This document shows, piece after piece, positions 45,215-53,891 of a stretch of DNA of 64,000 nt (positions within the stretch are counted from its first letter, which is position 1; each line of letters begins with the position of its first letter). Source of the DNA: Streptomyces sp. MST-110588. GTDB lineage: Bacteria; Actinomycetota; Actinomycetes; Streptomycetales; Streptomycetaceae. The position numbers were made by a program, and so were the translations under genes. Below the pieces are notes generated by a model, which saw only the letters and a program-made list of their open reading frames with translations, was not told the origin of the DNA and searched no databases. The stretch lies in the NCBI RefSeq assembly GCF_022695595.1, contig NZ_CP074380.1, forward strand, positions 124,001-188,000, written 5' to 3'.

Positions 45215-45973
45215 CTACCCGCCCGAGGCGAACCGCTCCACGGCCCGGCAGACGGCGGCCCGGTGTTCGGCGAGGTAGAAGTGTCCGCCGGAGAAGGTCT
45301 CCATCCGGAACTCCGCGGTGGTGTGTGCCTTCCACTCCCCGGCCTCCCGCACGGTCAGGCGCGGGTCCCGGTCGCCGGTCAGGCACAGGAGCGGGATGTC
45401 CACCGCGGAACCGGGGTCGGGCCGGTACCGGGCGATGGCGCGGTAGTCGTTACGGACGGCCGGCAGGATCATCCGTACGATCTCCGGGTCCCGCAGCAGC
45501 TCCTCCTCCGTACCGCCGAGCCGCGCGATCTCCGCGAGGATCTCCTCGTCGGTGCCGCGGTGGACGCTCTCGGCACGCCGCCCGGTGGACGGGGCGCGCC
45601 GCCCGGAGACGACCAGCCGGCGGTCCACCGGCCCACCGGGGGTCTCCTGCGGGCCGGCCAGGCGCCGGGCGACTTCGAAGGCCACGGCGGCGCCCATGCT
45701 GTGCCCGAAGAGCACCAGCGGCGTGCTGCGAAGAGGAGGCAGATGGCGGACCACCTCCTTGGCGAGGCCCTCCACCGTGGTGACGAACTCCTCCTGTGAG
45801 CGGTCCTGGCGCCCGGGGTACTGGATCGCCGACAGGTCGTACCGCTGGGGCAGATGAGCGGCGAAGGGGTGGAAGAAGGTGGCCGCGCCCCCGGCGTGCG
45901 GGAAGAAGAGCACATGTGCCGTGGGCTCCGGCACCCGGCGCAGGTCCCGGACCCAGCGGTTCACCCCGTTCAC
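45215..45973 (-). CDS. type II thioesterase-like hydrolase
   Basis: A 252-residue alpha/beta hydrolase of the stand-alone thioesterase II family. FFPHAGGAATFFHPFAAHLP, the nucleophile elbow LFGHSMGAAVAFEVA (Ser near residue 92), LTGDRDPRLTV with the acid and FSGGHFYLAEH with the His are all present. Such enzymes remove wrong acyl groups from carrier proteins in polyketide or nonribosomal peptide synthesis, but no such synthase lies in the window, so it may act elsewhere. Start GTG 45973; upstream is a purine-rich leader on the sense strand with AGGAACCAC repeats. Confidence 0.88.
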   Translation of the reverse strand: MNGVNRWVRDLRRVPEPTAHVLFFPHAGGAATFFHPFAAHLPQRYDLSAIQYPGRQDRSQEEFVTTVEGLAKEVVRHLPPLRSTPLVLFGHSMGAAVAFEVARRLAGPQETPGGPVDRRLVVSGRRAPSTGRRAESVHRGTDEEILAEIARLGGTEEELLRDPEIVRMILPAVRNDYRAIARYRPDPGSAVDIPLLCLTGDRDPRLTVREAGEWKAHTTAEFRMETFSGGHFYLAEHRAAVCRAVERFASGG

Positions 45974-46159
45974 ACGTACTCCTGTCGTTCTTGTGGTTCC
46001 TGTGGCTCTTGCCGTTCTTACTTACTTACGGTTCCGGTCGTTCCTGACGTTTTTGTGGCTCCCGTGGTTCCTGTCGCTTGCGACGAGGACGCGAATGCGC
46101 CGGACGTACGGAGTGAGTAACGCTGCTGAGTACTGATGTCGGGTACCGATGTCATGCCG

Positions 46160-47614
46160 TCACGCCGGAACCCCGCCGGTCCCGCCCCGTTCATCGAGCG
46201 CCGCGGCGCCGGCCGATGCCTGCTCGGCCGCCCTGGCGCGGGCGGCGGCGGCCTGCGCGGCCTGTCCGAGCTGGTCGGCCAGGCGCGCCTGGGCCAGCCA
46301 GTTGTACGGGCAGACCGGGCGCAGGTTGATCCGCTCGCTCAGCAGCGTACGGGCCGTGTCGCCGCGCCCACCGCGCAGCGCCGCCTCCAGCAGCGTCTTC
46401 TGTACGGCGTCCCGCTGCGCGTGGCTGCCGCCGAAGTCGTTGACGTGGTACCGGATGGGAGCGAGCAGGTCGACGGCTTCCCCGTACCGGCCCTTCCCGT
46501 AGGCGATCAGCGCCCGGCAGACCGGAAGTCCGATCCGCACGGTCATCGCATGGTTGGTCACACCGGGCCGCGGGTCGGCGGTCCAGGCTTCCCGGTCCCG
46601 TACGAGCTGTTCGGCGTCGGCGATACGGCCCGCGCCCACGTACGCCATGACGGCGTGCACGTCGTTGAAGGCGTAGTACGGCGCGTCCCGGCGGGCCGCC
46701 CAGGCGTCGGCGAGCTTCGCCCAGCGCGGGCCGGCGTCGGAGTCGGCCAGCAGCAGCCGCCACAGCAGGGCGGAGGCGTCCAGCAGTTCCATGGCCACCC
46801 CCGTCGGCTCGGCGTCGTTGTGCAGGACCGCGTCGTAGATCTCCAGCACCCGCCGGGTGTCGCCCGCCTCCAGGGCGTAGAGACAGTAGTGCCACCAGTT
46901 GTGTACGTTGAGGTAGTTGCCACTCGCCCAGTCCTGGGTGCGGGCGTCCAGGAAGCGGATGCCCTGTGCGAAGCGGCCCTGCATCTCGTACGTGTGCACC
47001 GCCGCGTGGATGCCCCACACGTCGCGCGGGTGGCGCTCGACGGACGCCAGCGCGACCTCCTCCGAACGGCCGTAGTGGCCGGACTCCTCCAGGCCGAACG
47101 CGTACATGCCCAGGATGTGCCCGTACCGCGGATCGTCCTGGTCCCACCCGGTCAGCGCGCCGCCGACGCGGTCGCGCAGCCGGGCCGCGTCCCCGGTGAA
47201 GAAATCGATCTGGTGCCCGACCGCCAACGCGAGAACGTCCTGCGGGTGTTCCACGGTGATGTCGCCGAGCACCTGTCCGGCCCGGTGGAGGTCCCCGGCC
47301 AGCCAGGAAGTGGCAGCGGCGAGGTGCATGCGCTCACGCGGTGTCGCCCCGGCCGCCGGGTGCACCGTGTCCTGGAACCGCGCGAAGGCGTCCCGGAAGG
47401 TGACGGCGTCCTTCTCCTCCGTACCCAGTAGGGCGAGATAGGCGGCGAGGGCCTGGCCCATGACGGAGCGCGGCGAGGTGTCCAGGACCGCCCGGGACTC
47501 GGCGGCCACCTCGCCGCGGAAGAGGAGGAGCGCGTCCAGCGCGTTCTCGTAGTGGGCCACGGCCTGCGCGTCGGTCTGCGACATCACGTGGCCGTGCCGG
47601 TCGGTCTTCGTCAT
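46160..47614 (-). CDS. TTC38-like tetratricopeptide protein
   Basis: A 484-residue protein built from TPR-like helical hairpins, with DPRYGHILGMYAFGLEESGHYGRSEEVAL, NYLNVHNWWHYCLYALEAGD and ERHPRDVWGIHAAVHTYEMQGRF, matching the TTC38 family found in bacteria and animals. The start at ATG 47614 has GGAG upstream; ATG 47584 is an alternative. A longer open frame upstream is noncoding. Function unknown; cytoplasmic. Confidence 0.8.
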   Translation of the reverse strand: MTKTDRHGHVMSQTDAQAVAHYENALDALLLFRGEVAAESRAVLDTSPRSVMGQALAAYLALLGTEEKDAVTFRDAFARFQDTVHPAAGATPRERMHLAAATSWLAGDLHRAGQVLGDITVEHPQDVLALAVGHQIDFFTGDAARLRDRVGGALTGWDQDDPRYGHILGMYAFGLEESGHYGRSEEVALASVERHPRDVWGIHAAVHTYEMQGRFAQGIRFLDARTQDWASGNYLNVHNWWHYCLYALEAGDTRRVLEIYDAVLHNDAEPTGVAMELLDASALLWRLLLADSDAGPRWAKLADAWAARRDAPYYAFNDVHAVMAYVGAGRIADAEQLVRDREAWTADPRPGVTNHAMTVRIGLPVCRALIAYGKGRYGEAVDLLAPIRYHVNDFGGSHAQRDAVQKTLLEAALRGGRGDTARTLLSERINLRPVCPYNWLAQARLADQLGQAAQAAAARARAAEQASAGAAALDERGGTGGVPA

Positions 47615-47947
47615 CTCGTCGGCTCCGTTCGACGCTCTGGCGGCACCCTGGCCCGGGTCCTGATACTCCCCCACCGTGCCCCTCCGCAGACATGCGCGCA
47701 CATGGGGCGGCGGTGCTCCGGAGTGTCGGCGCTTCGCGGCGTCGCCACCTCCGGGCTTCGAGGCGCGCCGGAGGTGGTGATCCGGCGAGTTGGGGGCACA
47801 AGAGGTAAACGATCTTCGCCTGCTCAGGAAACCGGCCGTCAGGAAGCAGGTGACAGGTGGCAGGAAGCAGGTGGTTCGCAGAACTCCGTACAGATCCCAT
47901 ACAGCCCCCGTAGAAAGCCGTAGCCGACCCACAGGAGACAGCGATCC
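47615..47947. other. intergenic region between divergent genes
   Basis: No gene was seen. It must carry the promoters for the TTC38-like gene (minus) and the Mrr-like membrane gene (plus). A short repeat AGGTGACAGGTGGCAGG lies near 47847. Nothing more was identified. Confidence 0.4.
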
Positions 47948-48649
47948 ATGGTCACTCCCGTACGCCGGTCCCGCCTCGTGGTCCGCCGGCCCGCCTTCAG
48001 CCTGCGCGACCTGGCCGTCGGTTTCGGCCTGGTCGCCATCGGCGTCGTCGGGATCGGTCTCACCGTGAAGACCGCCCTCGGCGGCGCTGCACACCACCCC
48101 TTCGCCACCGTGGCCATGGGCACGGCGGCCGTCGTGGCGGCCGTCGCGCTGCTCCGCGTCCGGCGCCGCAGACGTGCCGTCCGTCGCGTGACGGTGAGCC
48201 CGGCACGTACGGATCCCGTGGTGGTGGCCGGGAGCGCCGTCCTCCGATCGCCCGCGGTGCCGGAGGCCGAGGACTACACGCGGATGGACGCGGATGAGTT
48301 CGAGAGCGCGGTGGCCGGTCTGTGCGAGCGCGACGGCTGCCAGGACGTCCGAGTGGTGGGCGGGGCCAACGACTTGGGCGCGGACGTGGTGGCGACGGCG
48401 CCGGACGGCCGTGCCGTCGTCATCCAGTGCAAGCGTTACAGCGCCACGAACAAGGTCGGCTCCCAGGACCTGCAACGCTTCGGCGGCACCTGTTTCGCCG
48501 TACACGGGGCCGAGGTCGCGGCATTCGTCACCACCAGCACCTTCACCGACCCGGCGGCCGACTACGCGCGGCAGTGCGGAATCCTCTGCTACGACCTGCG
48601 GGCCCTGACCGGCTGGGCCACCGGCACGGGACCGGCTCCGTGGGAATAG
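47948..48649 (+). CDS. membrane-anchored Mrr-like restriction endonuclease-fold protein
   Basis: A 233-residue protein with two membrane helices (about residues 21-43 and 52-72) and a C-terminal Mrr-type PD-(D/E)xK domain from residue 108. DADEFESAVAGLCERDGC is the first helix, GANDLGADVVATAPDG supplies the Asp, and VVIQCKRYSATNKVG carries the Q-x-K catalytic strand. Start ATG 47948 follows CAGGAGACA. Proteins of this plan are common in actinobacteria; they may cut foreign DNA at the membrane, but no modification gene is nearby, so restriction is unproven. Confidence 0.8.
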   Translation: MVTPVRRSRLVVRRPAFSLRDLAVGFGLVAIGVVGIGLTVKTALGGAAHHPFATVAMGTAAVVAAVALLRVRRRRRAVRRVTVSPARTDPVVVAGSAVLRSPAVPEAEDYTRMDADEFESAVAGLCERDGCQDVRVVGGANDLGADVVATAPDGRAVVIQCKRYSATNKVGSQDLQRFGGTCFAVHGAEVAAFVTTSTFTDPAADYARQCGILCYDLRALTGWATGTGPAPWE

Positions 48650-48778
48650 CCGGACCGAACTCCTGCCCCAGAGCGTCGGCGCGAGGGCCCGCGCCGGCAC
48701 CAGGCGTCCCCCGGACACGGCGCACTTCTCTTCCCGAATGACCCGCACCCGTTGTAGCCAACTGACTACTCTGTGTAC

Positions 48779-49165
48779 GTGAGGGTCAGGGTTTCCGCTG
48801 CACGACGGTCCGTCTTTCGGGCCGTCGCCGCCGCGCTGCTCGCCCTGTTGTCCGTTCTGGGCACCACACACAACGCGGAGCCGGCCCTTTCGGCTCCGGC
48901 CGTGAGCATCGCGGCCGACGATGCCGCCGCGACCGGTCCCGAGACCGACGAGAGCGGCGGAGTGCTCCCCGGACAGCACCGCGTCGCCGGTGCCGCCCGT
49001 GTCGGACGGGCGGCCCGGCGCCCCGCTGGGCACTCGCGCATGGCGGACTTCTCGGCCTCCCCTGCCGACGCCGTCCGCCGCCCGCCCCTGAGGCCGCCCT
49101 CCTCCGCACCCGAGCGCGCCCTGGTGACCGCCACCTGCTCCCGCCACACGGTCCTGCGCTGCTGA
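48779..49165 (+). CDS. small secreted protein
   Basis: About 128 residues from GTG 48779 (an earlier GTG at 48773 is possible). An N-terminal signal peptide VFRAVAAALLALLSVLGTTHNAEPALSA is followed by an Ala/Arg/Pro-rich chain ending VTATCSRHTVLRC. A TACTCT -10-like hexamer 6 bp before the start suggests a leaderless transcript. No family recognised; the C-terminal Cys pair may form a disulfide. Confidence 0.55.
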   Translation: MRVRVSAARRSVFRAVAAALLALLSVLGTTHNAEPALSAPAVSIAADDAAATGPETDESGGVLPGQHRVAGAARVGRAARRPAGHSRMADFSASPADAVRRPPLRPPSSAPERALVTATCSRHTVLRC

Positions 49166-49221
49166 GACGCCCGTTCAGTACGGAACCGCGTAGCTCACCC
49201 GGCAGACAGCAGGAGACCGCC

Positions 49222-49539
49222 ATGCCCATCGACCCCACGCGCGCCGTGAACAGCTATCTGCGCGCTCACGCCTTCTCGGCACAACCCCCGCCCCAAGGCA
49301 CCGGCACCGACTCCGGGACCGCACCCGGCCGGCAACCGGAACCCGACCCGCAATCCGGCCCGGAATCCGGGCCGGAACCCCGGCTCGAGCCGGTCGTCGA
49401 GGAACCGGCGACCGACCCGGCCCCCGCCATCCGCCCCGGGCCATTGCCCTCGGGTGACTCCTTCGCCCCCCGCCGCCCGCCCGGCCTGCCGGCCCGCCTT
49501 TTGGCCCGGCTGCTGAATGTCAGCACGGACAGCGACTGA
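49222..49539 (+). CDS. hypothetical Pro/Glu-rich protein
   Basis: A 105-residue protein starting at ATG 49222 behind CAGGAGACC. The central 60 residues are Pro, Glu, Gly and Ser repeats (QSGPESGPEPRLEP), so it is disordered; the ends are more regular (PTRAVNSYLRAHAF and PARLLARLLNVS). It follows the secreted protein gene by 56 bp and is closed by a strong terminator, so the two may form an operon. No function recognised. Confidence 0.55.
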   Translation: MPIDPTRAVNSYLRAHAFSAQPPPQGTGTDSGTAPGRQPEPDPQSGPESGPEPRLEPVVEEPATDPAPAIRPGPLPSGDSFAPRRPPGLPARLLARLLNVSTDSD

Positions 49540-49551
49540 CAACCGGCGACC

Positions 49552-49595
49552 GGCTGATCGGCCGACCGGCTCTTTGACCGGTCGGCCGATCAGCC
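49552..49595. terminator. strong 18-bp hairpin terminator
   Basis: GGCTGATCGGCCGACCGG (49552-49569) and CCGGTCGGCCGATCAGCC (49578-49595) are perfect inverted copies with the loop CTCTTTGA. It ends the small-protein operon and insulates the S15 peptidase gene. Confidence 0.85.
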
Positions 49596-49651
49596 ACCGT
49601 CCCGCGCAGCATGCGACCGGCAACGTGCAGTCATAGGCAACATATTCCCCT

Positions 49652-49680
49652 TTGTGCACGAGAGTTGACTGCGCTAACGT
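49652..49680 (+). promoter_or_regulatory. promoter of the S15 peptidase gene
   Basis: TTGTGC (49652-49657) and TAACGT (49675-49680) are separated by exactly 17 bp. Transcription would begin near 49687, the first base of the GTG, giving a leaderless mRNA; no ribosome site precedes that GTG. Confidence 0.6.
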
Positions 49681-49686
49681 CCGCTC

Positions 49687-51630
49687 GTGTTGATTAACTT
49701 GCGTAACATACGCACCACGCGTCACCGCAAACCCGGTGTCCTCGCTGCGACAGCAGCCGTGTTAACCGCCGTGATCGTCACACCCCAGGGGCCCGCGGTC
49801 GCCGCGCCCGCCAGGACCGGCCCCACCGAGAGCACCCCCGTCTACTCCTACGACCGCGCCATCCGCGAGACGATCTGGGTGGACACGGGCATCGACGGCG
49901 CCGGCACCGGCCGTACGGACCGGGTCGCCGTGGACATCATCCGGCCCCGCGAAGCCGCCGAGCAGGGGCGCCAAGTCCCGGTGATCATGAATGCCAGCCC
50001 GTACTACCAGTCCATCGGACGGGGCCCGGAGAGCCAGGTCAAAACGTACGACGCGCAGGGCAACCCCGCCCAGTTCCCGCTTTACTACGACAACTACTTC
50101 GTACCCCGCGGCTATGCGGTCGCCCTGGTCGACCTGTCCGGAACCAACCGCTCCGACGGCTGCAACGACGTCGGCGGCCGGGAGGACATCGCCTCGGCGA
50201 AGTCGGTCATCGACTGGCTCAACGGCCGGGCGCACGGCTACAGCTCCCGTACCGGAAGCACCGACGTCGACGCCAACTGGACCACCGGCTCGGTCGGCAT
50301 GATCGGCAAGAGCCACGACGGGGCGGTCGCCAACGGAGTGGCGGCCACCGGCGTCGACGGTCTGGAGACCATCGTCCCCATTTCGGGCCCCACCTCCTGG
50401 TACGACTACTACTTCTACAAGGGCGCCTCCACCAACTCCACCGAGGGCATCGCCGGACAGTCCCGCTACGTGCACAGCCCCGAGGCGAAGGCCCGCTGTC
50501 AGGCCGTGGACCGCGCGCTCGTCGAAGGCGCGCCGCGCAACGGCAACCGGACCGCCATGTGGGAGGAGCGGGACTTCGTCACCAACGCGCACAAGGTCCG
50601 CGCCAGCGTGTTCGCGGTGCACGGCCTCCAGGACCTCAACGTCCGTACGCAGCACCTGAACAAGTGGTGGGACGCGCTCGCCGCCAACGGCGTGGAGCGC
50701 AAGATCTGGCTGTCCACGGCCGGTCACAGCGACCCGTTCGACTTCCGTCGCCAGGAGTGGATGTCGACCCTGCACCGCTGGTTCGACCACTACCTGATGG
50801 AGTACGACAACGGCATCGACCGTGAGCCGATGGCCGACATCGAGCGTGCGCCCGACCAGTGGACCACCGACCGCGTCTGGCCGCCGAGCGGCACGCGGAC
50901 GACCACGCTGCGCCCGGTGGCCGGCCCCGTCGCGGGCGTCGGCACGCTGGGTACGGAGGCGGCGCCCGCCGGTGCCACCGCCGAGTTCACCGACGACCCG
51001 AAGGTGAAGGAGACCGAGTGGGCGGCGAAGATCGACCAGCCGACGCCCGACAAGGCCGGTTTCACCACTCGGCCGCTCAGCCGTGACCTGCGGCTGTCCG
51101 GCCACGGGACGGTGACGGTACGGGTCACCCCGTCGACCGGGTCGGCGACCCTGTCCGCGGTACTGGTCGACATCGGTCCGGCCACCATCCGTAACTACAG
51201 CTCCGGAGGGGGCATCACCATGCTTCCCGAGAAGGACTGTGTGGGCAGCGGCAACACCTCCGACACCGGCTGCTTCAAGAAGGGCGTCGCCAACAAGACC
51301 GAGGTCGACCGGACGGTCTTCAGCCGCGGCTGGGCCGACCTCGGCCACTACGCCGACTCGCCCCGGCGTGAGGTGGTCCCCGGTAAGCCGTACACCATCA
51401 CCCTGGATCTCGGCACGGCCGACCATGTGGTCCCGGCCGGTCACCGGCTGGGCCTGATCGTGGCCGGCACGGACGCCGGACTCATCGACGCGCCGTCCAC
51501 GACGCCCAAGCTGACCGTCGACCTGCACGGCACCTCGGCCGCCCTGCCGCTGGTCGGTGGCTACCCGGCCTCCCTGCGCGGCATGGACACCGCCGGCGCA
51601 GGCAATTCCGCCGTCGGCCGTCTGAAGTAA
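49687..51630 (+). CDS. secreted Xaa-Pro dipeptidyl-peptidase (S15)
   Basis: A 647-residue exported S15 hydrolase. The signal peptide (LAATAAVLTAVIVTPQGPAVAA) is followed by an alpha/beta hydrolase domain with the nucleophile elbow SVGMIGKSHDGAVANG (Ser near 209), the acid in VHGLQDLNVRTQ and His in STAGHSDPFD. The C-terminal jelly-roll lectin-like domain spans residues 420-640. It releases X-Pro dipeptides outside the cell or acts as a cocaine-esterase-like acylase. A TTA codon at codon 26, in the signal peptide, makes export dependent on bldA. The GKSYDG consensus has His instead of Tyr. Confidence 0.92.
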   Translation: MLINLRNIRTTRHRKPGVLAATAAVLTAVIVTPQGPAVAAPARTGPTESTPVYSYDRAIRETIWVDTGIDGAGTGRTDRVAVDIIRPREAAEQGRQVPVIMNASPYYQSIGRGPESQVKTYDAQGNPAQFPLYYDNYFVPRGYAVALVDLSGTNRSDGCNDVGGREDIASAKSVIDWLNGRAHGYSSRTGSTDVDANWTTGSVGMIGKSHDGAVANGVAATGVDGLETIVPISGPTSWYDYYFYKGASTNSTEGIAGQSRYVHSPEAKARCQAVDRALVEGAPRNGNRTAMWEERDFVTNAHKVRASVFAVHGLQDLNVRTQHLNKWWDALAANGVERKIWLSTAGHSDPFDFRRQEWMSTLHRWFDHYLMEYDNGIDREPMADIERAPDQWTTDRVWPPSGTRTTTLRPVAGPVAGVGTLGTEAAPAGATAEFTDDPKVKETEWAAKIDQPTPDKAGFTTRPLSRDLRLSGHGTVTVRVTPSTGSATLSAVLVDIGPATIRNYSSGGGITMLPEKDCVGSGNTSDTGCFKKGVANKTEVDRTVFSRGWADLGHYADSPRREVVPGKPYTITLDLGTADHVVPAGHRLGLIVAGTDAGLIDAPSTTPKLTVDLHGTSAALPLVGGYPASLRGMDTAGAGNSAVGRLK

Positions 51631-51742
51631 CGACCGGGGTGGCCTCTTACGGGGCCACCCCTCACGGCACTCACCCTCACGGCATCCCGCAACCGGCCGA
51701 CGCCCGCCGGTGCCCCTTGAGAGTCCGTGACTCAGCGGGGAC

Positions 51743-52435
51743 TCAGCGAGCGGTGAAACGGGCCGCCGATTCCCCGCGCAGACGGCCCGGCGGGAGCTTT
51801 CGCCCGAAGGCGAGCAGCAGGAGGTCCTGGGCGGCGCCGGTCAGAGGTGGGCCGGTGCCGTAGGACCAGTCCAGGTCCTCGGCACGGAGTTCGACGCCGT
51901 CCAGGCCGGCACCGAAGAACTTCGCGGATCGGGGGTGACGGTCCCCAGGAGGATGCGCAGGCGGTCTTCGGGACGCGGCGGTCCAGGCCCAGGGCGACCG
52001 TGATGTCCAGGCCGTGCACCACGTCGTGTCCCAGCGCGGACGTGTAGCCTCCGACCGGCGGCTTCCAGGGTGGTCGGCGTTGTCCCTCAGTGCCGCGGCG
52101 AGTTCGCGCGTCGAGAGGGCGGCGGCGTCCTTGCGGGCGCACCGGTCGGTCATCCGGTGGAGGCCGCCGCGTGCCCTGACGAGTTCCAGGGCCACCTTGG
52201 GAAAGGGGTACCGGAACCCCAGCGACATGTGTGCTGCCACCTCCCGCACCCGCCACCCCGCGCACAGGGACGGCATGTCCCACTGCTCGGGCGACAGACC
52301 GTCCAGCAGGTCGGCCAGCTCGCGGCGCTCGGCCGCGATGGCGGCTCTGACGTCCGGCGTCGTCGTCCTCGCCGGTTCCGCCGCTGCCGCCGTTCCCGTC
52401 GTTGCCGCCGTTCCCGTCGCCCTCGCGTTCTTCAT
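51743..52435 (-). CDS. maleylpyruvate isomerase-fold (DinB-like) protein, three frameshifts
   Basis: A 231-residue protein when one base is restored at each of three runs: 52068-52070, 51970-51972 and 51931-51935. The N-part (LCAGWRVREVAAHM) is the metal-binding mycothiol-dependent maleylpyruvate isomerase/DinB helix, the middle reads WKPPVGGYTSALGHDVVHGL, and the end reads KFFGAGLDGVELRAEDLDW with a C-terminal mycothiol-type domain. Function in TIGR03083 proteins is mycothiol-dependent but mostly unproven. Divergent from a LysR gene. The three shifts within 140 bp, all in G/C runs, point to sequence errors. Confidence 0.75.
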   Translation of the reverse strand: MKNARATGTAATTGTAAAAEPARTTTPDVRAAIAAERRELADLLDGLSPEQWDMPSLCAGWRVREVAAHMSLGFRYPFPKVALELVRARGGLHRMTDRCARKDAAALSTRELAAALRDNADHPGSRRSEATRPRWDTTWCTAWTSRSPWAWTAASRRPPAHPPGDRHPRSAKFFGAGLDGVELRAEDLDWSYGTGPPLTGAAQDLLLLAFGRKLPPGRLRGESAARFTAR

Positions 52436-52506
52436 GAGGCAAGGGTGATCGGCCGGCTTCCCATATGTCCAAGAACTTGTTTTTCTCGTCCCTAGAATGA
52501 TCAGTT

Positions 52507-53433
52507 ATGGAACTCCGGCAACTCCAGTACTTCGTCGCCGTGGTGGAGGAAGCCAGCTTCACCCGCGCCGCCGCGCGCCTGCACCTGGCACAGCCCGGAG
52601 TCAGCGCCCAGATCCGGCAGCTCGAACGGGAACTCGGGCAGCCGCTGCTGGTCCGCTCCGGGCGGTCGGTGACCTTGACGGAGGTGGGCCGGGCGGTGCT
52701 GCCGTACGCGCGGGCGATGCTCGCCGCCGCCCAGGGCGTGCGGCAGACCGTGGAGGAGTTCACCGGGCTGCTGCGCGGCCGGGTCGCGGTCGGCATCATC
52801 TCCGGCGCCGCTGCCCGGGGGTTCGATGTGGCCTCCGTCCTGGCCGACTTCCACGACGCCCACCCGCAAACCGAGATCTCCCTCGTCGAGGACAGCTCGG
52901 AACGGATGCTCGACGCGCTGCGGCACGGTGAGCTGGACATCGCCGCGGTAGGTCTGGCGGAGGAGGCACCGCCGCCCGGCATCTCGTTCCAGGTCGTCAT
53001 CGACAAACCTCTGGTCGCCGCCGTGGCGCCGGACGACCCTCTCCTGGCGGACCGGGAGCGTACGAGCGTACCGCTGGCCGGGCTCCGCGACCGCCCGCTG
53101 ATCAGCCTGCCGCGCGGCACCGGCGTGCGCGGCGTACTGGAAAGGGCGTGTGCCCAGGCCGGATTCCAGCCGCGCATCGCCTTCGAGGCGTCCACCCCGT
53201 ACGTGCTGGCGCGGCTCGCCGCCCGGGGGCTGGGCGTGGCCGTGGTGCCCGAGCTGCCCGACGACATCCAGGCCGGGATCGGGCTCCGGACGCTGACGAT
53301 CACCCACCCGCGGCCCCGCGGCCGGATCGCCCTGGCCTGGCGGACCGACGACACCCGTACCCCCGTCGCCAGAGCCCTTCTGGCCCAGCTCCGTACGGCT
53401 TTTCCTCCGAGCCGGCCCCTACCGCCGCTCTGA
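52507..53433 (+). CDS. LysR-family regulator
   Basis: A 308-residue LysR regulator. Residues 1-60 form the HTH (LQYFVAVVEEASFTRAAARLHLAQPGVSAQ), and 88-295 the effector domain (RVAVGIISGAAARGFDVASVL; STPYVLARLAARGLGVAVVPE). It is divergent from the maleylpyruvate isomerase-like gene with a 71-bp gap, so it probably controls that gene. The intergenic DNA contains AT-rich AAGAACTTG and TTTTTCT, but no clear LysR box was fixed. Confidence 0.9.
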   Translation: MELRQLQYFVAVVEEASFTRAAARLHLAQPGVSAQIRQLERELGQPLLVRSGRSVTLTEVGRAVLPYARAMLAAAQGVRQTVEEFTGLLRGRVAVGIISGAAARGFDVASVLADFHDAHPQTEISLVEDSSERMLDALRHGELDIAAVGLAEEAPPPGISFQVVIDKPLVAAVAPDDPLLADRERTSVPLAGLRDRPLISLPRGTGVRGVLERACAQAGFQPRIAFEASTPYVLARLAARGLGVAVVPELPDDIQAGIGLRTLTITHPRPRGRIALAWRTDDTRTPVARALLAQLRTAFPPSRPLPPL

Positions 53434-53456
53434 GCCCGGAACTTCGCTGCGGCACG

Positions 53457-53517
53457 TACGACGGAACCGACGCGGTGGTACGGCGGAAACCGACGCGGTA
53501 CGGCGGGAACCGACGTG
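53457..53517. repeat. three imperfect 20-bp tandem repeats
   Basis: Units like GGTACGGCGGGAACCGACGT follow with 20-bp spacing after the LysR stop. They contain no gene and could be slippage products or a weak regulatory array upstream of the next gene. Confidence 0.55.
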
Positions 53518-53540
53518 ACCGGCCGGTCGTTGTTCGGGTC

Positions 53541-53891
53541 ATGCCCCACGTACTTGTTATCGGCATCGACCCGCACGCCGTACCCGGCATGGACGGAGAC
53601 GCTCTGCGCGCACTGCTCGACGCGGAACTGTCCCGTTTCGGCGAGCATTCCATAGACGCGTCCATGACCCTGGTCGCGCCGGACGCATCGGCCGAGCCGG
53701 TGATGGTGGCGGCGCTGACCGAGCGCGACTGGGACGTCGTCGTCATCGGGGGCGGTATACGTAAAACCGAGCCGCTGCTGGCGCTTTTCGAGCACACCGT
53801 GAACCTGGTCCGACGGCATGCCCCGAAGGCCGCCATCGCCTTCAACACCAGTGGCGGTGACAGCGTCGAAGCCGCCCAGCGGTGGCTGTGA
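53541..53891 (+). CDS. small Rossmann-like hypothetical protein
   Basis: A 116-residue protein with alternating strands and helices: MPHVLVIGIDPHAVPG, then MTLVAPDASAEPVMVAAL and WDVVVIGGGIRKTEPLLALFEHTVNLVRRHAP. The pattern is flavodoxin-like/Rossmann. No family name was recognised. It overlaps the downstream acetyltransferase start by 4 bp (GTGA), so the two genes are coupled. Start ATG 53541 has a weak ribosome site. Confidence 0.65.
   Translation: MPHVLVIGIDPHAVPGMDGDALRALLDAELSRFGEHSIDASMTLVAPDASAEPVMVAALTERDWDVVVIGGGIRKTEPLLALFEHTVNLVRRHAPKAAIAFNTSGGDSVEAAQRWL

Noticed and set aside
45215..45973. Polyketide or nonribosomal peptide cluster suggested by a type II thioesterase
   Set aside because: No synthase, carrier protein or tailoring set in the window.
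46160..49147. 995-codon open frame on the minus strand
   Set aside because: Only the part below 47614 matches a family; the rest is antisense to the Mrr-like gene and has wrong codon bias.
49762..51528. 588-codon minus-strand frame opposite the S15 peptidase
   Set aside because: Shadow created by high third-position G/C; no ribosome site or domain.
53457..53517. CRISPR-like array
   Set aside because: Units are 20 bp without spacers and imperfect; no cas genes.
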